A DNA stretch of 64,000 bases from Cavia porcellus (GCF_034190915.1 NW_026947502.1:2756785-2820784); one strand, 5' to 3'; positions 1 to 12,598 are shown, numbered from the stretch's first letter. Program-made: numbers and translations. Notes: generated by a model from the sequence alone, not told the origin.

Positions 1-215
1 TTACAGGACCAAGCTGACCTGACCAGCAGCCCAGGACAGCATTGCTGCCTGCTCCTGGTTTTCATGAGGCTTCAGTACACAGGAGTCCAGGCTTTTGTCA
101 CATGCTCTGTATCCCATGGCCCTAGGACTCCTCTCTTAAGTGGATATTAGGTAAACTGCAACTTCACATCAAATAATTTTTAAAAACACACACACTGCTT
201 TGGGTACTTAAAACA

Positions 216-320
216 GACAGGCATGGTGGTGTGTGTTGTAAACTTAGCTGAGGCTGAAGGACCTCGAATTTAACACCAGCCTGGGCCACAGAACGACATA
301 AGATGGGTTTAAAAAAAAAA
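216..320 (+). repeat. B1-like SINE (old)
   Basis: GGCATGGTGGTG start, CACCAGCCTGGGCCACA core and a 10-bp A-run. Confidence 0.55.
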
Positions 321-1290
321 GGCATCTGAGTGAATCTCCCTTTAAGCCAGCAGTCTGTGTTTTGCAGAGCAACCTCCTCCCTTCCCTGGTGCCCCGCTGT
401 GTCCTTCACGCCCCACCTAAGCCACTGAGGTGTCTGGCAGCCCTGGCCTGACGCTTCCCTGGCACCTCTTTCCCCTCAGGTGCACCCTGCAGCCCCAGCA
501 CGCTTGTTGGGTAAAGACAGTGCTTTCATTAGGGATCAGATCTCTGGCTCACCCTTCTAACCCCGTGGCATTCAATGTGGAGCCACAGCCGCCTGCTTCT
601 CCGTTTTCCCCGTCGTGTCTCTGTCACTTGGGCCTGCTGTACCTGCCTCACCTGCCTTGTCTCAGCCAGCTGCTGAGCCCAGAGTAGCTGGCGCTTGGCA
701 CTCAAGGCCTCTTCCACTGGGCACAGCAGCTTCCCTCCCATGCCCTCTTCCTGCTCCACTGTTCTATTCTGTTTCTCTCCTGTCTCTCCTGCCCTGGAGG
801 ACACTGGCTGGCCCCTAGCTGAGCCCCTGGGCTGGCCTCCCTCTGCACTGCCGGCCCCTCTGCTCCCTCCACCTTGGGGTCATCGGTCCTGTAGCTGTGA
901 TGATAGATCTGAGATTAGCAACTGAGACGAGGTAAGGTTCATGCGGCCTGGGGTTTCAGAGGTCTTGGTCTGCGCGGTCTGCTGGTTCACAGCTTTGGGC
1001 TGTGGCGAGACGGCGTGGTGTGGTGATGGGGGCAGGGAAGTGACATACAGAGGAAGGGCAAGGTCTCAGCAGCTGGCCAAGGGCACTACCCGCATTTAAC
1101 TTCCTCCCCTCAAGCCTTCCCGCAAGCCTTCGGTGGGGTACCCAGATCCACACTCTAGCAGCCAGCAGGTGATTCTCCTTCCTGTGCCTGCAGTCAGCTC
1201 AGTCAGCCTGGCCCAGGCCACATGTCCACCTTCTGGGGTGCTCTTCTGTCATCTCCCAGGCAGAAGCTTCTCCTCTGGACAGGATCTGTG
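321..1290. other. No gene or clear repeat seen
   Basis: C/T-rich sequence with short overlapping open frames on both strands and no family resemblance. Confidence 0.5.
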
Positions 1291-1411
1291 GGAGCCAGGT
1301 ATGGCACAACCCCAGCACTTGGAAGACAGAGACAGGAGGATCACACGGTGGAGGCCAGCCAGGGCTACACAGTGAGACCCTGTTCCCCAAAACAAACACC
1401 AAGGAAAAAGC
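1291..1411 (+). repeat. B1-like SINE
   Basis: CCAGCACTTGGAAGACAGAG, GAGGCCAGCCAGGGCTACAC and AGTGAGACCCTG are B1 blocks in order, followed by an A-rich tail. Confidence 0.75.
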
Positions 1412-1828
1412 TTCTAAGAAGAAAATGGATTTTGAGAGGCCCCAAGTGAGTGTTCAGGTCAGTGTTCACTGACCTGAGCTCCTGAGACGTTTTCCTGGCC
1501 GAGTCCAGGACACATTACTTCCAAAACATGGTCCGCTGGCATCTGAGCAAACAGCAGAGGCAGGGAGAACCCTAACCCCACCACCCTTCACCCTGAAAGA
1601 CACAGTCACAGGGTTCTCTGCATTTCCCTGGGGCTGGGTCCCGAGACTGTCATTTCCACTCCCGGAGAAGAGGAATGGCCTTGTCTCTGCAGACACAGGG
1701 ACACAGAGGACTCGGAACCAGCACGCTTCCTCCCGCCGGCTCCATGGGTTTATCACCAATGCTCCATAACCTTCTGTTCGCCAAACAAATTGCTCCACAA
1801 CCGTCCACTTTGTCTTACTTTCTCCTCA

Positions 1829-2190
1829 TTGAGACACAATACGGACACCCACGCAGAAGGGGAGGTTTATTTTGGCTCACAGTTCATTGAGGTTTCAGTC
1901 TGTAGTCAACTGGCTCCAATACAGGCGGGCGGCAGAGAAACCGTCCAGGCAGGGCAGCAGGAAGCCAGAGATGGACAGACGGGGGCAGGGAGAGGGACCC
2001 TTCCAGGCCACGCCCCCAGTGGCTACCCCCTCCCAGCAGGCTTCACCTCCCAACCTCCTACCAGCTATGAACTTATCAAGGGACAAATCCACTATGGGTG
2101 TCCGTCCCCCTCCATGATCCAGTAACTGCCCAAACCCCACCCATGGGCACGGAGGCTTTGGGGGACATCTAGATGTAAATCATAGCAGCT
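1829..2190 (-). repeat. MaLR-type LTR, minus strand
   Basis: On the minus strand it begins TGCTATGATTTACATCTAGATGTCCCCCAAAG and carries ACTGAAACCTC and GAACTGTGAGCCAAAATAAAC near its end, the standard plan of MST/MLT-type MaLR LTRs. The extreme 3' terminus is missing or diverged. Confidence 0.7.
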
Positions 2191-2585
2191 TCTTCACCAA
2201 GTTGAGCATCAAAGCTTGAGAGCTTCCTTTTTATTTTGGGTCTTCAATTTGGAAGGCTCATGTGTCACAGGAAACTTTAATGCACGGGCTTTTCCTAATC
2301 TGCCTTTGTTTGGGGGTCCTCAGTCTTGAACCTTGAGAGACACAGAGAAGACACTGCTTTTCCTTCCTTGTGTCCCCCTTGAAGGAGCCGTTCACTTTCC
2401 TCTAAATTGGGAGAGGAATTTCTGGATTAAGAAAACCGGACAAAAGTCCCTCATCTCTGGGCATCACCTGGAACCCCAAAGGACCTTCCTTCTTTGAAAG
2501 AGGTCAGGCCCAAAGGGAGTCCAACCAGACTATGAACTGTCCTGAAGGCCATGCTTAAGGCTTATTTTTCCCACAGATAGGATTC

Positions 2586-2780
2586 TTTTTTTGGTACTAG
2601 GGATTGAATTTGTGCTTGCCAGGCAGGCACTTACACCGCTGAGCTAAATACCAGGCCCCAAAGGTGGGATCTTGCTGTGTTGTCTAGGGTGAGCTTGAGT
2701 TCCAGAGCTCAGGCTGTCTGCCAGCCGTCAGTCTCCTGAGTAGCTAAGACTATCGGCATATGCTACTGTGCCTGACCTAG
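2586..2780 (-). repeat. ID + B1 dimer SINE
   Basis: On the minus strand a B1-like half lies before an ID-like half (GGTACTAGGGATTGAA complement, GCTGAGCTAAAT complement). Confidence 0.7.
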
Positions 2781-2877
2781 TTCCGTTTTTAAAGGCAAAG
2801 AACTTAGAACAGGTGCCCCAGAGTCTGAGGTCAGTTGGGACAACACAGTGGGACCCAGTTAAAAAAGAAGAAAATGC

Positions 2878-3025
2878 AGCTGGGCGTGGTGGTGCACACC
2901 CATAATCCCAGTACTCAGGAAGCTGAGGCAGGAGGATTGATGTGAGTTCAATGTCAGCCTGGGCTACAAAGTTAGTTCAAGGCCAGCCTGAACTGCATAG
3001 TGAGACCCTGTTTAAAAAGATACAC
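2878..3025 (+). repeat. B1-like SINE with internal duplication
   Basis: GCTGGGCGTGGTGGTGCAC start and GCCTGGGCTACAAAG followed by a second GGCCAGCCTGAACTGCATAG, then GAGACCCTG. Confidence 0.8.
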
Positions 3026-3831
3026 GGGCATGCGCACGTGCACACATACACACCCCACCAGCTGTGGAGAAGGTTAGCTCTTCCCAGGCAAGAGCTGACA
3101 TCTCAGCTGAGCCATACCCCGGAGGGTCACAGCCACTCCTAGGCGGCCTAGTGCTGCCTGCAGCGCAGACTCCAATATAATGCACAATTATTCTTTAAGT
3201 TAGTTACTGACTTAGGAAACCAAAGCACTTCATGTCTAAATCCAAAATCACGTTTCCACTTAGAAAATGAGCAGGGCCGGCCATACGGACCATGTGTCAT
3301 TGGTCTCCTGTGTGCTGCAGTGGGTGCCGCCTGCTGTCTGGTCCTCTGTCCACTGCCTGCAGCCGCTGCTCAATGCCGCAGCCCTGGGCTCCACGTGGAG
3401 GGAATCGCGCGTAGGGGACACTGTGCCCTGTGGGGCAGAGCCACAGGGTGAGGGACGCTGCGTTCTGGGACCCCAAATAGACACAGAGAGCAGTGAAATG
3501 CTCGGCAGGGACATGGGGAGACTAGGCTGGGCCTGAGCAGGCCGTGACCAGTGCAGGGCAATCCCAGAGGTGGCGGGAGTGGCCTCAGTTTAGGCCGTGC
3601 GTGAGCTGTGCGTGGGCTGCGGGCCGGGGCACCCTCGGGCCAGGTTCTGCCCCCGGGCTGGGTGTCAGGCCCAAGGAGGAGCCATCTCTGCAGAGGTCCC
3701 CACGCTGCTGGCCCGGAGCCCCGAAGGGTCAGCAGTGCCCTCTAGGGCAGGACGGGGGAAGCAGGGGTGAGGGGGCGCAGGCTTCGGGGTGCAGAGTGAA
3801 ACCCAAGTGCTCCGAGTCGGACCCCTCGGGT
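3026..3831. other. No gene or clear repeat seen
   Basis: The G+C-rich part (3.29-3.83 kb) has a few long open frames by composition only. Confidence 0.5.
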
Positions 3832-3920
3832 CTTTTTATTTTCATACCAGGAATCGAACTCAGGATCTCGGGCTCACCTGGCAGGAACTCAAGCAGCTGA
3901 GCTACATCCCAGGTCCCAGT
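3832..3920 (-). repeat. ID-type SINE (old)
   Basis: Complement of an ID element: ACCAGGAATCGAACTCAGGA (B box) and GCTGAGCTACATCCC (A box). Confidence 0.65.
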
Positions 3921-4524
3921 CCACCGGGCCTTTTAAACTGCCCAGTCCATGGAAGCCCTTTCTTTGCTGAGGTTTTGATTTCCATGAATGTCAAGAACAA
4001 GCCCCCAGAAATAAATTGTGAGTTTTAAATAACTTTTCCATACAGTGTGGCTCTGTTGTATCATTCTTGTTGGCCTCTTACTGTGGTTTATTTATAAATG
4101 ACCCTTTACCATAGGCAGGCAGGCACAGAAAGTCATCATACAGGGCTCGGTGCTCTGGACAGTGGGGATCCACTGAACTCTTGGACCAGCTCCCCTGGGC
4201 GAGGGGTCTGCTGTGACTCATATGAGGCCACAGCCGGCTGCCCACGGTCCCCTACCTTCGCGCAGAAGGGCTTGGTGGTTTGTTTTTGAGACGCTGTGTG
4301 TGTCACAGGAGACGCATGTCTCCGCAGTTTTAAGTCAGCCTGTTATTTGCTTAAGCTCCCTGGTCTTTGAGCAGAAAGACGACCCTTTAATAGGCAGGTA
4401 CCCGGCAAGCAGCACTGCGGTGCCCCCGGCCTCCTCCACCTGCCGCCCGCCCGATCCAGGCAGCGTGTCAGGGCCTGTTTACCACAAATTGCAGCTTTTC
4501 TAAAGCCAAAAGGAGCCTGCTCCT

Positions 4525-4640
4525 CTCCAGGCTTTTTGGTTTTGTTTTGCACATGCAGTGCTGGGTGCAGGGTTTGAATTCGGGGCTCCAGGCTGGCTAG
4601 GGAAGCCCTGCACCCTCCAGCTACACCCGTGGCTACTTTC
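4525..4640 (-). repeat. Possible old ID-type SINE
   Basis: GTGCTGGGTGCAGGGTTTGAA and AGCTACACCCGTGGC resemble diverged ID B- and A-box regions. Confidence 0.4.
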
Positions 4641-4947
4641 CCTGGCCTTTTGGTGTCGGGATGGAAGCAAAGGCCAAGTGCACGCTCAACACCGAGGGGC
4701 AGCCACAGGGCGAGGCTGGTGCCCTCTGGCCCCTTTCTCGTCCCCGCCTCTGCACTGGGCTAAGGAAGCCTGGGCTGGGACCTCTCCTGGCCTCGGTGTG
4801 GGGTGCAGTGGGGATAGGGATGGCAGCGCAAGGCCCCAGGACCCATCAGCAGAGGGGACTGTGGGTGCTGACCACAACCGACACCTGTGTGGGGTTGAAA
4901 TCAGTTTCTCTGTGTCATTTGGTTACTCAGGAATGGAGTCAAAGTTA

Positions 4948-5085
4948 TTTTTGGAGGCAGGGTCTCTCTGTGACGTCCAAGCAGGCCTGCCCTTGACGCT
5001 TTACACTCCTGGGCTCAAACGACCCTCGTGTCTCGGCTTCCTGAGGAGCTGGGATGACAGTGATATGCGTCACCATTCCTGGCTG
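4948..5085 (-). repeat. B1-like SINE
   Basis: GAGGCAGGGTCTCTCTGTG, TCCTGGGCTCAAACGA and GAGCTGGGATGACAG are complement B1 blocks. Confidence 0.7.
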
Positions 5086-5126
5086 TAAACTTGCTTTACA
5101 ATTCAGTTATAAAATATTCACCCTTC

Positions 5127-5312
5127 CTCTTTTTGTTTTGGTACTGGGGATTGAACCTGGGAGCTTTACACGAGTGCCTTCCCCATCCTTGCTTATTTTT
5201 AATTTGAGGCAAGGTCTTGCTAAGCTGCTAAGTCTCCAGGGCTGGACTTGAATTTGTAATCCTCTTGTCTCAGTTTCCCAGAGTACTGGGATTAGAGGCG
5301 TGAGCCACCCAT
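5127..5312 (-). repeat. ID + B1 dimer SINE
   Basis: GGTACTGGGGATTGAACC (ID part) is followed by AGGCAAGGTCTTGCTAAG and GAGTACTGGGATTAGAGG (B1 part). Confidence 0.75.
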
Positions 5313-6123
5313 GTTCACCTTATCTCTCTTAGTTTAGCTTATAAAACGTTTACTTAAAATATTTTGATAACAAAGAATATGCTGGAGCCAGATCCATTAT
5401 TTCTGGCAGTACTTACATCAGTACAGGATGCTTCCCGTGCCCTGGAGCACCATTGTAAATTCTTCACAAAGTGCATTATGGAGGGTGTTAAATGCCTATG
5501 TTTATATTTTTAGGAGTATTTCTATTGATTAATTATTAATTTTAATTTTACAAGTTTTATTACATTACTGTATACTTAAGAAAAATCAATAAAATATTAA
5601 CATTTTGATACGAGATGAGTGTGTAGAATAAGCATTTTCAACATCAAACGCTTATCTGCTTACAAGACCTAAAAAGTAACAGCAGAAAGAAATTCCCAGG
5701 TGAGCTACAGTCTCAATACAGACAAAGTCCGCACGGACATAACCTTGCCTCCGTTCTCACAGCTAGGGCCGTCCTCACCCGTGAGAACACACGTTCCACA
5801 AACGACGTGACTTCTCCTACACCAGTCGCCCAGGAGTCTGTTCCCTGTCTTCTTTGGTGGACACTCCTGCCACCTTGCTGGACTCCCTGCTTTCACCGGT
5901 CCGCTCCGGAATTCTTTGTGGAGTTGTCTGGGCAGGTACATGTTGCTCTTCCTCTGTTATAATTCATCCTCTATCAGTTCCAGTCCCAGTCCCTAAGAGA
6001 ATTTCCCCGTGATATTTTGTGCTTGTTACTTTCTTTGTAAACCGTGAAACTGCTCATGCCTGACGTGTTCAGGGTTGGGTAAAACAACCTTTTGCCAACG
6101 CTTTGTGTTTTGAGTGACATCAC
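5313..6123. other. AT-rich intergenic sequence, nothing recognised
   Basis: A+T-rich at 5.35-5.68 kb, then mixed composition with no coding signature. Confidence 0.5.
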
Positions 6124-6139
6124 AGTTGCTGCTTAACTT

Positions 6140-6247
6140 TTTTTTTCTTTTTTGTCTTTTTCTTTTTTATCAGTACCAGGGATCGAACTCATGACCGCCT
6201 GCTTGCAAGGCAGGTGCTTATGCCGCTGAGCTAAATCCCCAGCCCCC
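6140..6247 (-). repeat. Young ID SINE with 16-bp target duplication
   Basis: Poly(T), then TACCAGGGATCGAACTCATG, the TGCTTGCAAGGCAGG arm and GCTGAGCTAAATCCCC. AGTTGCTGCTTAACTT flanks it at 6124-6139 and 6248-6263. Confidence 0.92.
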
Positions 6248-6361
6248 AGTTGCTGCTTAACTTGCCCAAGACATCTATTCCGCCTTTCTTTTTGTTGTAA
6301 AATGTGACCATTTCTGGCTTCATTTGTGTTGGATTCAGCATCAGTCTTTTTTGGTTACGGT

Positions 6362-6502
6362 CTGGTCTTCAGAGACAGGGTCTTGCTATGCACTGCCGGT
6401 AGCACGGAACTCAGTAGGACAGGCTGACCTTGAACTCACAGGCTCCTCCTGCCTCAGCCTCTTGAGTGCTGGGATTACAGACTTGTAGGACCACACCCAG
6501 CA
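6362..6502 (-). repeat. B1-like SINE
   Basis: GACAGGGTCTTGCTATG and GAGTGCTGGGATTACAG are complement B1 blocks. Confidence 0.8.
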
Positions 6503-7935
6503 TCACTAGCAATCTTATCATGGTGTAAACTGACAGTACCAATACTACTTTGTTTTTCTTCGCTGTGTGGGAGGCCAATGTTATGTCCTAAAACCCCAGA
6601 CTGAACCATAAATTTGTCTATTGTGAACTTGCAACAGTTTTTCTGGAGTCTCAGCCTTTCTCTTGAGAACAGTTCCTGTGCTGGGCAGCTGGAGTGTTTT
6701 TTTTTTTTTTTTAGAAAATGTACCATCAGTGGGTAACTAGTGAGCAGCTGCTGAGTTTGACATTCGGGTTACTTTCTGAACCAGGTGCAACAAGTCGGTG
6801 CATTGTAGGGTTTACCACTGCATGAAGAGAGGCCTGGCGTCTGAGCTCCAGGATACACTTCTAAATTCTAAGGATACCATGTCTTTGCATCTAGCAGGGC
6901 ATGCATTTTTATTCGTATTTGGAAGGTTTATTTGGCATAGGTTGCCGAAACCCTCAACAACCATGAAACGGTGCACGTTGCTTGTCAGCTGTCATGTACT
7001 GGGACTGTGCGTAAACTGCCGGACAGCGGGAAACAAAGCTTTCAATAAACCAGCGAACAGCGGCCGAATTTCCGGATTTTTTCTTTGCTTTTTCTTGGCA
7101 GGTCTTTTTGTCACTAAAACATAGGCAAGTATGAAAGAGACCAAACATCTTGTGTGTTACTGTTTTAAAAATCTGAGTGCTGCATGCGTTGCTTCTCTGT
7201 AAACCGTCCAGACTCTGCGGTTAGAAAGGCACAGTCCTGCTGCGAAGCCTCAGTGCAGACTGAGCGGCACCGATGAGTGCATTTCCGAGCGTTACTACCA
7301 ATGCACGCACTTCACTGTGAGCACATTTGGAAGCACCTTGTCACGTACCATCCTTTAAAAGCAGCCCCCCACTGAATCACAGCCTTGGTGTTCCGTCCAG
7401 CGGGGTTCACGCCTGGCGAGGGCCTCGTGCCATTTTCTGACCGGGTTCTAACGTTGGGCTGCTCAGGCGTGGCACACGGCCATCCGGAGCAGCCTGACTC
7501 GCCTGATACTTGTCCACACCACTGCTTTCCTCCGCATCGGAGGCCAGGTCTTCATCCTGCACTTCTCTACCCCTCCTGTCTTGCTGCCTTCTCTGGCTCA
7601 CATGATCCAAGTCCTCATTGGCAGCCAAGTCACCTGGTGACTCCCTTTCCATCTCTTCCCAAGGGTGTAAAAGCAGGTTTTCATGCGACACTGCACTGAG
7701 TTGGGCTGCTTCTACAAGAAAAACATTCCAGTGTTTTATCCACAGATATTTTAGGCTGTATCTGTGAAGGATAGATGATTTGGAAAAACCCAGTGTGCCA
7801 GCCTGACTACCAGAGGCAGAGGTGCTGCAGGACCAAAGAGGATGATAACTCCAGGATTACACCAAGTGCTATTTATTAGGGACTTGTGGAGAGAAGTGGG
7901 TCTTGGGTAGCAGCCAGATAAAAGGATCCAGTCAG
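6503..7935. other. No gene or clear repeat seen
   Basis: It contains a 14-bp T-run near 6699. The frames at 6798-7124 and 7385-7699 have no recognisable domains. Confidence 0.5.
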
Positions 7936-8160
7936 TGATGCCTGTAATCTCAACAATCTGAGAGCCTGAGACAGGAGGATCTCAGGCAAACCTGGACAGG
8001 CAGCCTCGGTAATTTAGCAATTTAGACCTTGTCTCAAAATAAAAAAAAAAAAATTTTTTTTTAAAAAAACTTTTTATTGGTACCAGGGTTTTTAAAAGGG
8101 CTGGGTTTGTAGCTTAGTGGTAGAGCACCCTGGGTTTAATCCCTAGTACAGGGAGGTGGG
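7936..8160 (+). repeat. B1-like SINE followed by ID fragment
   Basis: GATGCCTGTAATCTCAACAA to GACCTTGTCTCAAAATAAAA (B1), then GGTTTGTAGCTTAGTGGTAGAGC (ID A-box region, about 8098). Confidence 0.65.
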
Positions 8161-8262
8161 GGCAAGGATGTATGCCCTTGAGGAGAAGCATCTTCCATGC
8201 CAATCTAGGCAGGGTGTGCTGAGGGTGGCTGGAACGTGCTAGACCTTTCTCAACACTGTGAA

Positions 8263-8345
8263 CATGAGCTGGGGAAGTAGCTCATGGTTGAGCACTTGTC
8301 TTACTTGTACAAGGCCCGGGATTGAGCTGCCATTAGCAAACAGAC
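8263..8345 (+). repeat. ID-type SINE (old)
   Basis: GCTGGGGAAGTAGCTCATGG then AAGGCCCGGGATTGAGC. Confidence 0.6.
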
Positions 8346-8451
8346 AAACAAATGGTCTGGGAGTCAGTGGCTGGCAAGACATTTGTGCCATCTTTTAAAA
8401 AGATTTATGCCACAGCCACCCTGGTTGTGATCAAGGTTCTGTAGTCATTTT

Positions 8452-8551
8452 ATTTTTAATTTTTTATTTTGTTTTTGGTGCCGGGGGTTGAACTCTTGGC
8501 CTTGTGCTTGCCAGGCAGGCGCTACACCACTGAGCTAAGTCCCCAGCTCCC
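8452..8551 (-). repeat. ID-type SINE
   Basis: TTGGTGCCGGGGGTTGAACTC, GCTTGCCAGGCAGGCGC and CTGAGCTAAGTCCCCAGC. Confidence 0.8.
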
Positions 8552-8859
8552 TCTGCAGTCATTTTAAACTGAAACCCACGGAAGTGCAGCATGGTTACCA
8601 CACCGAGGTGTCCTCGTCCCATCTTTGTTCCCATTGTCCTAAAGCAGTACATCTGCATCTGGTCGGCTCGAGCCACGGTCCACCTGTGGCATGTGGGGGA
8701 CACGGCCCTTAGCCCTCTTTCATCTGCAGTGACCTCAGGACCTTGCAGGGCAGGCGCGGAGTGGCAGTGCCGACCGGAGGCCGTCGTTAACATCAGTTCC
8801 CATCAGGTGGCGCCAGAGCTGTTCGAGATAATTTGAGAGGCCAGAATTGCACTCCCGGT

Positions 8860-8990
8860 CCTGAGTACAGGCAAGCTCATCCCACAGTAACCCCAGAAGG
8901 CAGACGTTCTGCCTGTCTCACAGACCAGGAAGCTAATCCCGAGGGAGGCTTTCCAAATAAGTAGGAGGTCAGGTTTCATGTATTTCTGTT
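8860..8990 (+). repeat. Possible MIR fragment
   Basis: Sequence like a MIR core (CACAGACCAGGAAGCTAATCC and AATAAGTAGGAGGTCAGG); strongly diverged. Confidence 0.35.
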
Positions 8991-10115
8991 TCTCTTCCAG
9001 AATTGACTCAGGATAAACCACGGTGCCAGCTGCCACTGCCACCAGCACCCTCTTGCTGTCGGACCCGGTCGGGGCTCCAGAGGGGGAAGGGGGCTGCATG
9101 GGATGGTGCTGGGACAGCAGACAGCCGCTGCAGCCCAGGCTGCCCAGTGGAAGCCTGTGGCCTCTCTCACCCTCAGAGGCACATGGTACTGATTCTGTGG
9201 GTCCCCTGGGCACGACTGTGGCCATCGTGAGCTGGAACTGGCCTCAGAGTAACCGGCTGGTCTTTCCTGCGTAGTTCCCCAGAAACTGCAGCCAAAACCA
9301 GGAGGGCAGACCCTGAGCTATCCACGGAGGACAGGCCTGGCGCCTTCTGCCCATCTTTGTCCTCACCGATACACCCCCGCAACCCCGTGGCCCACACGGT
9401 GGGAATCCATTTGGCCTCACTGCTTCCAGAACCTAGGCCGCCCACAACTGTGCCTCCCTCGGAAAGCCTCCCCTGTGAGGACCCTGTTCGGGCCCCCGCT
9501 AGCCTGAGGGCACCCGGGGTGGCTCTCACGCACTGGGACCTGGTTGCTGGACAGTTTCAGTGAAGATGCTTCATTTGCGTTTTACAAATTGAAACATGTT
9601 GATGTGAATGCATGTACGAATATGTGTGTAAAGGACGAAAACAATCAAATGAGCCCTTATTTTATCAAGAAGGGAGGGGCTGCAGACCCCTTGTCTAGCA
9701 TGCTCAGGGCCCTGGTTCAATTGCAGGTACAGAAACGAAAGAAAAAGAAAAGGGAAGACAGAGCTAGCAGGCTGTCTTGAGGTGCAGAAGGCTTCCCCTC
9801 AGGCATCCTCGTCCTCCTCACCCCCAGGTAACACACCATGCTGGACTGTTATGGTCTCCTTGCTCTCCCGTACAATTCCTGTGCATGTGTATGTTGTTAA
9901 ACGAATATGCTCTTTACTTTTGCCTTTTTGAACTTTGTAAAATATATTTTCTGCAGTTGCTGCGACTTACCCTTTCCTCTCACTCAGCAGTGTGCTGGAG
10001 GATTCATTCAATTCGATGCCTGTAATTCATTGGTGCTGTGTACAGTGGTTCACTGTAGATTGCAATTTACCAGTTCACTCTTCCATGAAATGTCGGACTT
10101 GTCTCCTGATTGTTG
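8991..10115. other. No gene; possible ID fragment near 9.67-9.76 kb
   Basis: The G+C-rich part (9.0-9.54 kb) has open frames in several phases, a composition effect. GGGGCTGCAGACCCCTTGTC...GGCCCTGGTTCAATTGCAGG at about 9674-9745 resembles a decayed ID. Confidence 0.4.
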
Positions 10116-10255
10116 AGGTAGGGCCTTGCTATGTAGCTCGGGCGTGCTTTGTACTTGTTATATAGCTCAGGCTGGACTCCAACTTGGAATCATCCTTCTG
10201 CCTCAGCCTCCCATGTGCTGGGATTACAGGTCTGTGTCACCATGCTAGGCTTCCA
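10116..10255 (-). repeat. B1-like SINE
   Basis: GGGCCTTGCTATGTAGCTC, TATAGCTCAGGCTGGAC and GTGCTGGGATTACAGG, including the internal duplication. Confidence 0.75.
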
Positions 10256-10545
10256 TTTCAAAATTTTCCCCCTTAATTATGAGTAAGGTTACTGTGGATC
10301 TTTTTACCTCTATCCCCTTGCAGCACATGTCCAGGTTTCTCTAGGGTAAACCCTAAGGAAAAGAATAGGTATATCAGAACTGACCAATCCTCCACTATGC
10401 AGCCCACTCGGTGCCATCATAGGCCAGGGCTGGCTGCCATCTTTGATGTGGGCAGAGCTGGCAGCTGGGTCCTTCTCTCCTTACCTGTCTCCTTGCAGGT
10501 GAAGAGCACTGCATCAGGCCTGATCTACTGGAAGAGGTCACATTG

Positions 10546-11103
10546 TAGTGTTATAGGAGCTTAGTTGGAAATATTAGAGGCGGTCAGACAGGGCTGGGCG
10601 CTCAAAGGAGCCAGAGCAGAAGTCCACATACCTCACAGCCTTGGAAGAGACAATTACCTCATGCTGTGGGCCAGATCTCAAGACAAAAGGTAAAGCAAAT
10701 ACAGCCACATGCCAAGGATCCACAGTCCGGATAGGTCTCTGTCACCCTGAGGAAGCCAGGGTCAGCGTCCCACCCCCACAGGAAGGGTCACTGCTGCTAA
10801 GCATGGCAGCTCTCTACATGACTTGCTCCCACATTTGTTCCTAATTTAATCAATTTTACCTGAGCAAGTAATCTTACTGGTTGATCACAGTTCTGTCCTG
10901 CCTATCCCCACCTCAAGCATTCCCATTTTCCCCATCTTTGACTCATCTAACCTCATGATTTTACTCTATAAAAGTCCCTAAAAAGACAGTCTTTGGCAAC
11001 TCACTCAGGACCCCTTCTCACACTTTCTTTCTCTCAATAAATATATTCCACCCTTAACCTCCGTTGTTACTAAAATTCTTCGATTTCAGAGAAATCAGAC
11101 ATA
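10546..11103 (+). repeat. Probable retroviral LTR (unclassified)
   Basis: The plus strand has TCTATAAAAGTCCC (about 10968) and, about 70 bp later, CTCTCAATAAATATATTCC, the TATA-to-polyadenylation spacing of an LTR. A TG start near 10551 and CA end near 11101 are plausible, but no target duplication was found. Confidence 0.4.
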
Positions 11104-11821
11104 GTAGGTTGGGAGTTTCACTCCCCTGTATCAGTAGGATGTGTGGAGTCATCTTGTATTGGTACCAGGAAGTAAACTGGAAGCTACAGCAGCGGGCCTG
11201 TGTCCTGGACTTTTGCTCTGATGCCGGAAATACGTCACTTCCTCACTTCTGGTGCTACCTTTAGAGAGGGATGCTGGGATTTTTTCTTGGGTGCGATTCA
11301 CATCCGGAATTGCACTTCTTGCAGCGATGAGCTAGGTTTGTTCCTGGCTTTCCCCATGCTTTCTTCCTTCCCAAGTGAGACTCCCCCCATCCAAGCCTCT
11401 GATGTCTAAGTTACCATCACTCCCCATTCCACTTCTCAGCCTTGGGTTTTTCTTACACTTAGAACCACCTCGCTTGCTGAATGTCCTAATTTTATTAATT
11501 ATGTCTCAGTCACTGGGGAGCAAGTTCCATGAGGGCAAGTCCTGTTTTGACCACTCTTACAAGTCCTAGAACAGCACGGTCTCACTGCAGTGCCAATTTA
11601 TCCCCCAGGCTTAATAGGTATAGCGCTGACAGTGTTGGGGCTCATAAATGCCTCTGCTTTGGTCTCTCCCAACATTAGAAGAAACTAATAATAATTAGTG
11701 TATTCATATTTTGTACCAACACGTTAATAAAATTTGAAGTAAGTTTCCATGGAGAAAATGTCACAGATAGGCTCTCAGGGGATCAGACTTCAATTTGCAC
11801 CCCCTCTCATGGAGTATTGAC
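11104..11821. other. No gene or clear repeat seen
   Basis: Short open frames only. The sequence after the probable LTR at 10546-11103 gives no retroviral protein similarity. Confidence 0.4.
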
Positions 11822-11934
11822 TTTTTTTTTTTTTTTTGGTCTTTTTCATGTTTATCGGTACCGGGGATCGAACTCATGACTGCCTGCTTGTAAGGCAGGC
11901 ACTTATGCCGCTGAGCTAAATCCCCAGCCCCCAG
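11822..11934 (-). repeat. Young ID SINE
   Basis: Poly(T), TACCGGGGATCGAACTCATG and GCTGAGCTAAATCCCCAGCC. ATTGACT flanks it (about 11816 and 11939), a short possible target duplication. Confidence 0.88.
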
Positions 11935-12285
11935 TTTCATTGACTCTTATCATAAGAGAATTTCAGGACACATTGGTGAGTGGCATGGGTGGGTCTATTG
12001 GGCAGAATTAAAGAATTATGCACAGAAAAAAATAGAGTGTGTGTGCTCCAGAAGGAAGGCATGTTTTGGGATTGGAGCATATACATGATATTGGTACTGC
12101 AGTATCTCTTAAGATTGGGCATCCAAGATGTTTTGCTCCAAAACTTTCTTTGAATTCCTTGAATCTGTTCATTTTAGAGTCAGGTTGCTACATTTTAGAT
12201 TATCAACTAGGCTATTTTATGAATTTATAGTTCTTTATGAGATTTGTGTGTGATAAGCCTGGAAAAAAGTCTGGGGAGTACAAAC

Positions 12286-12598
12286 TGAAAGAGTTTTGGC
12301 CCAGACAGGACACTGTAGCCTGTGAAGCCTTAGAGGCGGAACCAAGGAGCTCCTATCTCCCTCAGCCCTAGGAATTTACCTATGGTGCCAAACAAAGACC
12401 AATGGGCTACCCGTGCATCTCTGATGCCCCCTTAGGTTCCACCCCAAACTGAGGCTACTTATATACCCCCACGCCATGTGTCTGCCAGAGAGAAAGCCGG
12501 ACTCCAGCGGTCAGGGGTTTTGGTGTTCTCTCTCCGCATTCTCAGAATAAAGGCCTCTTTTGTTTTATACTTCTCATCTTTTGGATATAATCTTATCA
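12286..12598 (+). repeat. 5' LTR of the class I provirus
   Basis: It starts TGAAAGAGTTTTGG and ends TCTTATCA (TG...CA form). A TATA-like ACTTATATACC is near 12458 and a polyadenylation signal AATAAAG near 12546. The same LTR recurs at 16157 and, more diverged, at 18304. Confidence 0.85.

Noticed and set aside
4558..5088. 176-codon plus-strand frame
   Set aside because: It overlaps an old ID-like SINE and a B1-like SINE and has no coding signature.
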